Of a DNA stretch of 7,474 nucleotides, positions 1 to 7,435 are shown in pieces. Made by a program: the position numbers and the translations under genes. The stretch is from positions 1 through 7,474 of the forward strand of contig USEK01000068.1 of NCBI GenBank assembly GCA_900553705.1, read 5' to 3'. How positions within the stretch are numbered: position 1 is the stretch's first letter; every line of letters begins with the position of its first letter. Source of the DNA: an uncultured Collinsella sp. GTDB taxonomy: Bacteria > Actinomycetota > Coriobacteriia > Coriobacteriales > Coriobacteriaceae. The notes below the pieces were generated by a model. It worked only from the letters and a program-made list of their open reading frames with translations, was not told the origin of the DNA and did not search any database.

Positions 1-1034
1 ATGTCGGCATCGAGCATATAGGTGGAACCGGCATCCGCGGCGAGCACCTGCTCGACCTTGCCCGACTCGCAGGAGAGCTCAAAGGCCTCGACTGCCTTAG
101 CCTCGCCAAAGGCGCCAAGCATGCTATCAGGAAGCTTGGTGCCGAGCGTTCCGTCGGCACGCTGAACGATCTCGAGGGGCATAAAGGTGCCACCCCACAG
201 GTAAGAGCTGGGGTCGCCGCCCTCGTCACGCGTAGGAACCCAACCAAAGAGAACGCGGCGCTCGCCGTCAAATGCGGTACGCGCGGCATAGTACGCGCGG
301 CCATCGAAGGAATCGTCCGCAGGAGTGATCCAAGGACCGTTGATAGAGCGAGACATGCGGTAACGGGTCTTGTTGCCATCACTGTACTCGGAGAACACCA
401 GATACCACCAGTCGCCCATCTTAAAGAGATCAGGCATCTCGAACATGGTGTACAGGCCCGGATTCCACCAGTCGCCCTGGAACTCCCAGGTATCCAGGTC
501 TTTGGAGGTGAACTTGACCAGACGACCGGTCATCAGACGCTTGTCCTCGCCCACACGCGTGCCGAGGATGAGCATGTACTCTTCGTTCTCCTCATCCCAA
601 AGCACAAAGGGATCGCGCCAGTTGCGGTCATCGTAACCCTCCTGGGGCGGAAGCAGCGTCTCGGCGATGTTCTTCTCCCACTTGACGGCGTCGTCACTCG
701 TTGCGTGAAGAAGAACCTGCTTCATCAAGCGTGCCTTGACCTTATCGCGATTGCAACCAGTGTAGAGCGCATGGTACTTGTCGCCCACCTTAAACACCGT
801 GCCGGCATAAACATACTGGTCGACTTCCTCGTCGCCGCCACGCTCAAGGCTCTCGCCAAAGTCTTTGTAATTGACGAAGTCCTTGGTTGTCGCGAGTGCC
901 CAGCCAAACGGCTCTCCGAAAGGTCCGGGGTTTCGCGTGTCACGCTGATGATAGAGATAGAACGTGCCGTCCTCGCCGTACGGCATGATGTCGCCTACCC
1001 AAATTCCCTCAGGCTGGTAATACACCTTGTGCAT
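1..1034 (-). CDS. GH32-family beta-fructosidase-like glycoside hydrolase, 3' end missing
   Basis: The reading frame is open from an ATG at 1034 to the window edge (344 residues, no stop), so the C-terminus is missing. AAAGGAAG lies 6 bases before the ATG. The sequence has the landmarks of the five-bladed propeller of GH32: an N-terminal strand with Asp15 (WVGDIMPYGEDGTFYLYH) where the family has its WMNDPNG nucleophile motif, WRDPF with Arg140-Asp141 (transition-state stabiliser), FEMPDLF with Glu199 (acid/base, usually in an ECPD motif), and FGWVPTRDEGG with WGGTFMPLEI near 264-289. Family knowledge predicts hydrolysis of beta-fructosides (sucrose, inulin or levan oligosaccharides). The altered N-terminal motif places it in a divergent subgroup, so the substrate is uncertain. 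No signal peptide is visible, so it is probably cytoplasmic. It follows the LacI regulator gene and has its own operator-covered promoter. The GH32 fold call is firm; the substrate is inferred. Confidence 0.85.
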   Translation of the reverse strand, partial: MHKVYYQPEGIWVGDIMPYGEDGTFYLYHQRDTRNPGPFGEPFGWALATTKDFVNYKDFGESLERGGDEEVDQYVYAGTVFKVGDKYHALYTGCNRDKVKARLMKQVLLHATSDDAVKWEKNIAETLLPPQEGYDDRNWRDPFVLWDEENEEYMLILGTRVGEDKRLMTGRLVKFTSKDLDTWEFQGDWWNPGLYTMFEMPDLFKMGDWWYLVFSEYSDGNKTRYRMSRSINGPWITPADDSFDGRAYYAARTAFDGERRVLFGWVPTRDEGGDPSSYLWGGTFMPLEIVQRADGTLGTKLPDSMLGAFGEAKAVEAFELSCESGKVEQVLAADAGSTYMLDAD

Positions 1035-1077
1035 CCGAGACTTCCTTTCTCACGAGATACTAACTCGGTACAACTGC

Positions 1078-1106
1078 AAGATATGTCAATCGTTTTCATA
1101 TGTCAA
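1078..1106 (-). promoter_or_regulatory. Promoter of the GH32 gene
   Basis: Read on the minus strand, TTGACA (1101-1106) is followed after exactly 17 bases by TATCTT (1078-1083). This is a perfect -35, ideal spacing and a fair -10. Transcription would begin near 1071, giving a leader of about 37 bases that includes the ribosome binding site. One LacI-type operator fills the spacer and another covers the -35, which is a classic repression layout. Confidence 0.75.
1084..1098. promoter_or_regulatory. LacI-type operator A (spacer of GH32 promoter)
   Basis: TGTCAATCGTTTTCA, matching the other copies in this window (consensus about TGTCAAnCGTTTTCA). It lies wholly between the -35 and -10 of the GH32 promoter, so bound repressor would block RNA polymerase. 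Binding by the adjacent LacI-family protein is inferred from the shared motif and position. Confidence 0.7.
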
Positions 1107-1115
1107 ACGTTTTCA
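1101..1115. promoter_or_regulatory. LacI-type operator B (over -35 of GH32 promoter)
   Basis: TGTCAAACGTTTTCA differs from operator A at one position and starts 17 bases from it in the same orientation. Its TGTCAA is the complement of the -35 hexamer TTGACA, so repressor and polymerase would compete for the same bases. The core AAACGTTT is palindromic. Confidence 0.7.
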
Positions 1116-1147
1116 CACCAATACGTCTTTTCGCAGTTCCAGTCGTC

Positions 1148-1162
1148 GGCAAACGGTTGACA
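1148..1162. promoter_or_regulatory. LacI-type operator C (upstream of GH32 promoter)
   Basis: GGCAAACGGTTGACA, the reverse complement of TGTCAACCGTTTGCC, matches the operator consensus well in the TGTCAA half and less well in the other. It lies about 47 bases upstream of operator B (centre to centre), in opposite orientation, and could assist a repression loop or cooperative binding. A still weaker copy (GGCGAACGGTCATCA) starts 21 bases further upstream at 1169. Confidence 0.5.
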
Positions 1163-1218
1163 TATGCCGGCGAACGGTCATCAGAGGTGTTTGAGGAATT
1201 CTTTTGGCACGGGATGAA

Positions 1219-2229
1219 CTACGCGGTTTTACCCTCAATGAGTTCAACGGGGAGCTTGATATTCGATTCGGGCTTTTCGCCGTTAATAAGAGCAATGATG
1301 GATTGCGCCGCGAGCTCTCCGATGCGATCGATATCTTGGCGTACGGTTGTTAAGTCAGGCATAAACGTCATAGTGCGGCGGGCACCATCCGCGCCCACGA
1401 CCTTAATATCGCCCGGAGCGCTCAAGCCGCGCTGCTTCATCACGTTAAGACAGATAGCCGCCATCGTGTCGTCTCCCGCAAAGATGCCGTCAATATCGGG
1501 GTTCTCATCGAGGATCTTCGCAACGACCGCGCTCTTTTCGTCGTCGGGCTTAACGAACTCGACCTCACGGACAAGCGCGGGCAAACCGGCCTGCTCAACA
1601 ACATCGAGGTAGGCATCGGTACGCTTATTGGCAGGCATGCGCATGCGGCTATTGCTGCGCAGGCACAGGATGCGCGAACACCCGTCATCGATCAGGCGAC
1701 GCGTGGCAAGTTCGCCGATACTATAGCTGTCGCTCGCAATCTGAACAGAGGCCTCGCCAAGGTCGCAGTCGATACCAACCAGACTCAAACCCATCTCGGC
1801 ATACGCCTCGGCACCGATATTAAGCGAGTTGACAATGACGCCATCAACCATATTGCGCCGAAGCATATCGATATAAGAACGCTCAAGATCAGGTCGATTG
1901 GCACTATTGCACAGCAGCATCTTAAAACCGTTTTCGGCCAGGGTACGCTCAACGGCTTGAACCGCTTGTGCATGAAACGGGCTGCTGACATAGGGGACGA
2001 TCATACCTATTAGATTCAGGCGACCGTTGAGCATGGCACGGGCGATATCGTTGGGCGTATAGTTGATGCGCTTCATCGCGGCATGGACCTTATCGCGGGT
2101 CTCTTGGCTAATATAGCCGCGATTATTAAGCACGCGAGATACCGTAGTAGGCGAAACCCCCGCCACCGCTGCAACTTCCTTGATGCCAGGCTTAGCTGAA
2201 TCCTTAGAACGAGCGCCCTCGCGAGCCAT
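1219..2229 (-). CDS. LacI-family transcriptional repressor of the neighbouring sugar locus
   Basis: 336 residues, typical length for the family. The N-terminal helix-turn-helix is textbook (residues 16-35, IKEVAAVAGVSPTTVSRVLN), followed by the hinge segment (NDIARAMLNGR) and a periplasmic-binding-protein-like effector domain with the usual landmarks (IGMIVPYVSSPF, DGIFAGDDTMA, LTTVRQDIDRIG). I place the start at 2229 because GGGGGAGG sits 5 bases before it. An in-frame ATG at 2250 overlaps the operator and has no ribosome binding site. It is expected to bind DNA as a dimer and release it on binding a sugar ligand. The next gene in the same direction is the GH32 fructosidase, and matching operators lie before both genes, so self-regulation and control of GH32 are inferred. 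The inducer is probably a fructose-containing sugar or a phosphorylated product, but the sequence does not show which. Confidence 0.92.
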   Translation of the reverse strand: MAREGARSKDSAKPGIKEVAAVAGVSPTTVSRVLNNRGYISQETRDKVHAAMKRINYTPNDIARAMLNGRLNLIGMIVPYVSSPFHAQAVQAVERTLAENGFKMLLCNSANRPDLERSYIDMLRRNMVDGVIVNSLNIGAEAYAEMGLSLVGIDCDLGEASVQIASDSYSIGELATRRLIDDGCSRILCLRSNSRMRMPANKRTDAYLDVVEQAGLPALVREVEFVKPDDEKSAVVAKILDENPDIDGIFAGDDTMAAICLNVMKQRGLSAPGDIKVVGADGARRTMTFMPDLTTVRQDIDRIGELAAQSIIALINGEKPESNIKLPVELIEGKTA

Positions 2230-2249
2230 AGCAACCTCCCCCATCAACA

Positions 2250-2264
2250 TGTCATACGTTTACA
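2250..2264. promoter_or_regulatory. LacI-type operator E (autoregulatory site)
   Basis: TGTCATACGTTTACA matches operators A and B at 13 of 15 positions. It overlaps the candidate -10 of the repressor gene and lies 20 bases upstream of its start codon, a position suited to autorepression. Confidence 0.6.
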
Positions 2265-2288
2265 TACGAACAAAGCATACCCCAACAA
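2261..2288 (-). promoter_or_regulatory. Candidate promoter of the LacI-family gene
   Basis: On the minus strand TTGTTG (2283-2288) and TATGTA (2261-2266) are separated by 16 bases. The hexamers are imperfect, but the placement gives a short leader of about 25 bases that includes the ribosome binding site, and the -10 overlaps operator E. Moderate support only. Confidence 0.4.
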
Positions 2289-2353
2289 CAGCGGGAAGAC
2301 GGTAACAGCACAAGTAAGTAAACGACTCATCCAAATAATTAGGAGAGTTCCGC

Positions 2354-2536
2354 CTAAAGGGTGACTCCAAAGGACCCCACATGGCCGGTTTTGGGTTATT
2401 TTCCAAAACATCCCGCAGGACGCAAAGAGGCTCCGCCGCGCAACGCGCGCAGCGGAGCCTCTTTGCATGTCCGAGGACGTTTTGGGAAATAACCCAAAAC
2501 CGGCCCCAGTAATCCTACAGGAGTTGAACCCTTTAG
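2354..2536. repeat. Nested inverted repeat downstream of the split pfl genes
   Basis: Three layers of inverted repeat share a centre near 2444. The inner arms (2422-2436 and 2452-2466) are a perfect 15-bp match, extended by GGAC/GTCC (2418-2421, 2469-2472). The middle arms (2383-2409 and 2479-2505) match at 26 of 27 positions, starting GGCCGGTTTTGGG. The outer arms pair CTAAAGGGT (2354-2362) with ACCCTTTAG (2528-2536) and ACTCC with GGAGT; the right outer arm contains the stop codon of the radical-domain gene. Each middle arm is also a small hairpin on its own. It could be a terminator or processing structure, or a MITE-like or palindromic repeat element. The sequence alone does not decide this. 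Confidence 0.8.
2422..2466 (-). terminator. Probable transcription terminator hairpin after the radical-domain gene
   Basis: A 15-bp perfect GC-rich stem (GCAAAGAGGCTCCGC and its complement) around a 15-base GC-rich loop. AAAG at the foot pairs with CTTT on the far side, so a short U run is available in both directions, but no long U tract follows. It lies about 70 bases past the stop of the last pfl-region gene and well before the LacI promoter, so it probably ends pfl transcription. It may work in both directions. Confidence 0.6.
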
Positions 2537-2784
2537 AACTTGTCGTGGAAGGTACGCGCAATGACCTCGTCCTGCTGCTCCTTGGTGAGCGTGTGGAAGT
2601 TCACGGCATAGCCGGAAACGCGGATGGTCAGCTGCGGGTACTTCTCGGGGTGAGCCTGAGCGTCGAGCAGCGTCTCACGGTTGAAGACGTTGATGTTCAG
2701 GTGGTGGCCACCCTTCTCAGCGTAAGCGTCGAGCATGTGGACCAGGTTATCGGCCTGAGTCTCGGAAACTTCAGAAACCTTCAT
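2533..2784 (-). CDS. Stand-alone glycyl-radical domain of pyruvate formate-lyase (small subunit of a split enzyme)
   Basis: 83 residues. Residues 12-83 align with the C-terminal end of classical pyruvate formate-lyase: NLVHMLDAYA, then GGHHLNINVFNRE, PEKYPQLTIRVSGYAVNF with the radical-bearing glycine at Gly58, and TKEQQDEVIARTF. The upstream 683-residue protein ends where this region would begin, so the small protein supplies the missing domain. Unlike E. coli GrcA/YfiD (about 127 residues, with its own unrelated N-terminal half), it has only a ten-residue lead, MKVSEVSETQ. GAAGGAG lies 7 bases before the ATG, a better ribosome binding site than that of the large subunit. Expected role: carries the radical installed by the SAM-dependent activating enzyme and passes it to the Cys pair of the large subunit. 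Automatic annotation would probably call it GrcA. Homology is certain; obligate partnership is inferred. Confidence 0.93.
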   Translation of the reverse strand: MKVSEVSETQADNLVHMLDAYAEKGGHHLNINVFNRETLLDAQAHPEKYPQLTIRVSGYAVNFHTLTKEQQDEVIARTFHDKF

Positions 2785-2807
2785 AATGTGTCTCCTTCGA
2801 TTAATAG

Positions 2808-2827
2808 GCGCCGGCCGAAACCGGCGC
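2808..2827 (-). other. GC-rich hairpin between the two pfl parts
   Basis: Perfect 7-bp stem GCGCCGG/CCGGCGC with a six-base loop, 23 bases upstream of the radical-domain start codon and just before its ribosome binding site. In the transcript it is followed by CUAUUAAUC rather than a U run, so it is a weak terminator at best. A stability or processing element protecting the downstream message, or a partial attenuator that sets the ratio of the two subunits, fits better. Confidence 0.5.
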
Positions 2828-2843
2828 GCTAATCAGTAATCGT

Positions 2844-2868
2844 TATTGTTAGTATAGCACTAACAATA
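2844..2868 (-). promoter_or_regulatory. 25-base palindrome with extended -10, possible internal promoter/operator for the radical-domain gene
   Basis: A perfect 10-bp inverted repeat, TATTGTTAGT and ACTAACAATA, around five bases, starting 1 base after the large-subunit stop codon. On the minus strand it contains TGCTATACT (2851-2859), an extended -10 of TGnTATAAT type, without a convincing -35. The TTGTTA/TAACAA ends resemble the redox repressor Rex motif of Firmicutes, but the halves are 9 bases apart instead of 6, so Rex is not claimed. In RNA it is a stable-enough stem that could equally be a structural element. Confidence 0.4.
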
Positions 2869-2869
2869 G

Positions 2870-4921
<2,052 letters not shown>

Positions 4922-5315
4922 TGTGTAACCACGCTCCTAGTTACGTGTAATGCGGCGCTCTCTCACACCGCTGCTTATTGAATTCTTGAATTTTCGGCTT
5001 GCACTACCGGCTTCTTCCGTTCTTCACCACACGTTGGTGCAGGAAAAACGTTTGTCCACCTTGGAACTACAACCCAAAACCCAAGATTTCACCCGTTTGA
5101 GAAGGATAACATAGCCACCCCCTTCATCAGTGCTGTTATATGTTCCTTTTTTTCTACCATTAGGACGTTTTTAACAAATCCGCAGGAAATGCGAGCGCGA
5201 ACAACTACCGTTCACCGATTTGTTTGGTATTTTTCCTTGCCTTTGTACGACGTTCACTCTAGCTGTTATGCCAGCTTTAGCAGGATAAAGTGCCCCAGAG
5301 ACCCTACAGAAACTG
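4922..5315 (-). promoter_or_regulatory. Leader and regulatory region of the pfl genes
   Basis: About 394 bases without a credible gene. On the minus strand it holds a TATAAC -10-like hexamer (5135-5140) preceded by an A-rich stretch but no good -35, as expected for an activator-dependent anaerobic promoter. It also holds a near-palindrome at 5042-5057, a CTTGG/CCAAG stem at 5060-5085 enclosing an AACCCAAAACC segment, and a GTAAC/GTTAC stem (4925-4944) whose loop contains the ribosome binding site of pyruvate formate-lyase. The true start site cannot be fixed from sequence. Confidence 0.4.
5042..5057. promoter_or_regulatory. Near-palindrome in the pfl leader resembling the LacI operators
   Basis: GGAAAAACGTTTGTCC is a 16-base palindrome with one mismatched pair. 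It shares the run AAAACGTTTG with the minus-strand reading of operator B, but the outer bases differ. It may be a site for another LacI-family or redox regulator, or a chance AT-rich palindrome. Confidence 0.3.
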
Positions 5316-5349
5316 CAGGGCGGCCACGGGATCCCCCGTGGCCGCCCTG
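5316..5349 (-). terminator. Transcription terminator of the SDR-permease unit
   Basis: Perfect 15-bp GC-rich stem (CAGGGCGGCCACGGG and its complement) with a four-base loop, starting about 38 bases past the permease stop codon. In the transcript the stem is followed by CAGUUUCUGU, a short U-rich tail. It separates this unit from the pfl region. Confidence 0.8.
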
Positions 5350-5387
5350 TGGCGTAGCTAGTTTTTAGCTTTGATTGCCGCTTGGCA

Positions 5388-6407
5388 TTAGGCGGCTGCG
5401 GCGGCCTTGTCGGTCGTTGCCTTGCTATCGCCGTTGCCCTGGCCCTCAAAATGCTTGTAGCACCAGCTGGTGACCAGCGGGGTCAAAATAGCCGTCACGA
5501 TTGCGCAGGCAGCAACCTGTGCCGTGGCCGTCGCGAGCACCGCACCGCCGTACAAGGCCTCGTTGACGCTTGCCATGGCAGCAGGCGTGGCCACATTGGC
5601 TCCGGCGCAGCTCGAAATGGCCGCACCTGCGACACCCGTACCGCCCGTGAGCTTATCGACCGCGATAACGGGAATTGCAAAGACCACCGAGCAGATCACG
5701 CCGAGCAGAATACCGGGGAGACCGCCATTAATGAGCTGGCCAAAGGTCATGGTCGAGCCCATGGCAAAGAAGACGAGCACGATGATGGCGGAAAGTGCCG
5801 GTGCCATCATCTTCTTAAAGCTGGGGAACAGGTTGCCCAGGATAATGCCAACGACAATCGGAAGGATGGCGCCCACGAGCGACCAGCCAATCGGAGCCTG
5901 ACCGGCGGCGCCAAGGACAATCATCGTGACCGGAGGGCCGACAACGAGCGTGGTGATGGCGACGGCGCCACGCTCGGCCTCGTTGCCCATGGTGCCCATC
6001 AGTCCAGCGTACATAGCGTTGTTGGCACCTGTGCAAGCCGCCAGCATCACCATGGCAGAGATACCAAACAGGTTGTCGTTGAACACATAAAGGATGAGCA
6101 GCGACACGGCAACGACCACGATCTGCTTGACGGCGATGATGATGGCGCCGCGGGCAGCGGCGGCAGGGGCACTCTTAAACGAAATCGTCGTACCGACGAT
6201 GAGCAAAAAGGCGCCCACGAGCGGGCCTGCACCCTGCTGGGTCATGCCAAGCGTAAAGCTGCCGAGCGTTTTGAACAGGTCGGGGAATAGCGTGTTGAGC
6301 AGACAGCCCAACAGAAGCGGCACCAAAATATTGGCGCCCGGGATGGAGGACATCTTAAAGAACGGCTCCTTTACCGCCGGCGCCTCCACCGCAGTCGATT
6401 CACTCAT
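5388..6407 (-). CDS. kdgT: 2-keto-3-deoxygluconate permease (KdgT family)
   Basis: 339 residues, close to the family norm (E. coli KdgT about 327). It is an integral membrane protein with around ten hydrophobic segments. The early segment ANILVPLLLGCLLNTLFPD, the following GSFTLGM, and the late GGTGVAGAAISSCAGANVATP are characteristic of the KdgT family (TC 2.A.10), proton-driven importers of 2-keto-3-deoxygluconate, an intermediate of pectin, alginate and hexuronate breakdown. The start at 6407 (MSESTAVEAP) is chosen because AAAGGAG lies 6 bases before it; an in-frame ATG at 6428 would put that ribosome binding site inside the coding sequence. The C-terminal tail is Ala/Lys-rich and cytosolic-looking. 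It follows the SDR gene by 108 bases and probably shares its transcript. Actual substrate could be another sugar acid; KDG kinase and KDPG aldolase are not in the window. Confidence 0.9.
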   Translation of the reverse strand: MSESTAVEAPAVKEPFFKMSSIPGANILVPLLLGCLLNTLFPDLFKTLGSFTLGMTQQGAGPLVGAFLLIVGTTISFKSAPAAAARGAIIIAVKQIVVVAVSLLILYVFNDNLFGISAMVMLAACTGANNAMYAGLMGTMGNEAERGAVAITTLVVGPPVTMIVLGAAGQAPIGWSLVGAILPIVVGIILGNLFPSFKKMMAPALSAIIVLVFFAMGSTMTFGQLINGGLPGILLGVICSVVFAIPVIAVDKLTGGTGVAGAAISSCAGANVATPAAMASVNEALYGGAVLATATAQVAACAIVTAILTPLVTSWCYKHFEGQGNGDSKATTDKAAAAA

Positions 6408-6464
6408 ATATATCTCCTTTGGATGCATGCGATTCGTAGCCGCACGCGCCTATGTCAGAAAGAA

Positions 6465-6484
6465 GGCGACAACCCCGAGTCGCC
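6465..6484 (-). terminator. Possible partial terminator between SDR and permease genes
   Basis: In the minus-strand transcript GGCGAC, eight bases and GUCGCC form a 6-bp stem followed at once by UUCUUUCU. It looks like a weak intrinsic terminator in the 108-base gap between two genes in the same direction, and would lower permease expression relative to the SDR. A second GTCGCC at 6489-6494 offers an alternative pairing. Confidence 0.4.
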
Positions 6485-6515
6485 AGGGTCGCCGCCAAAC
6501 TATCACCGCGGGGTA

Positions 6516-7265
6516 TTACCCGTCCAGGACGATGCCGCCGTCGCAGTCACCAATCTCGCCGTTCACGAAGCTAGCGAGGTCGGAAGCGAAGAACAGCACC
6601 ATCTGCGCAGGCTCGCTGGCCTGGGCGGCGCGGCCCAGAGGGATACCGTTGATGATGCGCTGAGAGTTCTCGTCAGAGAGAATCGAGGTCATATCGGTCA
6701 ACGTGAGCGACGGGCATACAGCGTTGCAGCGGATGCCAAACTTGCCGCCTTCCTTGGCGACTGCCTTGGTTAGACCGTTGACACCGGCCTTGGAGCTGGC
6801 GTAGGCAGCGGTGCCGAGCAGGCCGCCACCGATCTTGCCAGCAACAGAGCTCACGTTGACGATAGTGCCGGCATGGGCCGCCTTAAAGTGCGGGTACACG
6901 GCGTTCATCATAGTGAAGGTACCGTTGAGGTTGATGTCGATGGTGCGACGCCACTCGGTGTCATCGATCTCGTCGAACTTCTTGGTGCTGATGACGCCAG
7001 CGCAGTTAATCAAGATATTGGTTTGCGGCAGGTCCGTAAAAATCTGCTCGACGGTCTCGCGCGCCTTGGGCGCATCGGCGACATCGAGCTGATAGAACTT
7101 GTTTCCCTCGCCAAGCTCGGCCACAGCGGCCTCGCCTTTAGCAGCGTTCCTTGCGATGAGCGCGACATGTCCGCCGCCCGCGACGATGCCCTTGGCGATC
7201 TCGAGGCCAATGCCCTGAGTGCCGCCCGTGACAATCGCGGTCTTGCCCGTGAAGTCAAATGCCAT
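6516..7265 (-). CDS. Short-chain dehydrogenase/reductase (SDR), probable sugar-acid oxidoreductase
   Basis: 249 residues, standard for a classical SDR. Rossmann glycine motif TGGTQGIG at 13-20, Asp61 in LDVAD, NCAG at 87-90 (usually NNAG, here with Cys88), Asn112, catalytic Ser139/Ser140 in IVNVSS, and Tyr155/Lys159 in YASSK. Arg39 at the end of the second strand hints at NADP(H) preference, an inference only. The C-terminal FVNGEIGDCDGGIVLDG is typical of the FabG/KduD-like branch. The ATG at 7265 is preceded by AAAGGGGG 8 bases away. Its partner downstream is a 2-keto-3-deoxygluconate permease, which makes an oxidoreductase of hexuronate or deoxy-keto-sugar metabolism likely (KduD or gluconate 5-dehydrogenase type). 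The sequence is not close enough to E. coli KduD for me to name it. Confidence 0.9.
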   Translation of the reverse strand: MAFDFTGKTAIVTGGTQGIGLEIAKGIVAGGGHVALIARNAAKGEAAVAELGEGNKFYQLDVADAPKARETVEQIFTDLPQTNILINCAGVISTKKFDEIDDTEWRRTIDINLNGTFTMMNAVYPHFKAAHAGTIVNVSSVAGKIGGGLLGTAAYASSKAGVNGLTKAVAKEGGKFGIRCNAVCPSLTLTDMTSILSDENSQRIINGIPLGRAAQASEPAQMVLFFASDLASFVNGEIGDCDGGIVLDG

Positions 7266-7320
7266 GACTCCATCCCCCTTTAATTTAGGTGTCTCCTTGC
7301 GGGAAGTTGGAGCATCGCAC

Positions 7321-7368
7321 GTGGCGATAAATGAGTCCCAGTCGTCATGGTGGTGACAACCCCTCGCC
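7321..7368 (-). other. Stem-loop in the 5' leader of the SDR gene
   Basis: In the leader transcript GUUGUCA and UGACGAC pair (seven pairs including one G-U) around CCACCA (7341-7360). GGCGA/UCGCC (7323-7327, 7364-7368) can close an outer stem. The leader is about 105 bases long. It may be a folding or attenuation element; no riboswitch class is recognised. Confidence 0.3.
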
Positions 7369-7379
7369 TAACCGCGTGC

Positions 7380-7407
7380 ATAATAGTTCTTTGAAACGCT
7401 TTAGCAA
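7380..7407 (-). promoter_or_regulatory. Promoter of the SDR-permease unit with operator-like spacer
   Basis: On the minus strand TTGCTA (7402-7407) and TATTAT (7380-7385) are 16 bases apart. The spacer and -35 together contain TTGAAACGCTTTAGCAA (plus strand, 7391-7407), an imperfect dyad of general LacI-family style but different from the operators at 1084-1162. It gives a leader of about 105 bases. The promoter is plausible; the regulator is unknown. Confidence 0.5.
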
Positions 7408-7435
7408 TTGAATGATTTTAAATCTTTATGCACTC

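Noticed and set aside
705..1612. Plus-strand frames of 151 and 170 codons opposite GH32 and LacI
   Set aside because: They overlap firmly identified minus-strand genes and the operators, and show no protein family features.
2227..2250. Alternative LacI start at 2250
   Set aside because: It has no ribosome binding site and overlaps the operator; the ATG at 2229 has GGGGGAGG at 5 bases.
2533..2784. Ordinary GrcA/YfiD spare-part protein
   Set aside because: It lacks the roughly 40-50 residue N-terminal part of GrcA, and no intact full-length pyruvate formate-lyase is present here for it to repair. The possibility remains if one exists elsewhere in the genome.
2844..2868. Rex (NADH-sensing repressor) binding site
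   Set aside because: The half-sites TTGTTA/TAACAA fit, but the spacing is three bases longer than the known motif, so I do not call it.
5171..5449. 92-codon minus-strand frame in the gap between permease and pfl
   Set aside because: It overlaps the permease end and runs through the terminator hairpin, with a basic, low-information translation and no ribosome binding site.
5382..6290. 302-codon plus-strand frame opposite the permease
   Set aside because: Its low-complexity His/Arg/Asp/Gly-rich translation is the mirror of a membrane protein gene.
6405..6428. Alternative permease start at 6428
   Set aside because: The strong AAAGGAG before the ATG at 6407 would become coding sequence, and nothing comparable precedes 6428.
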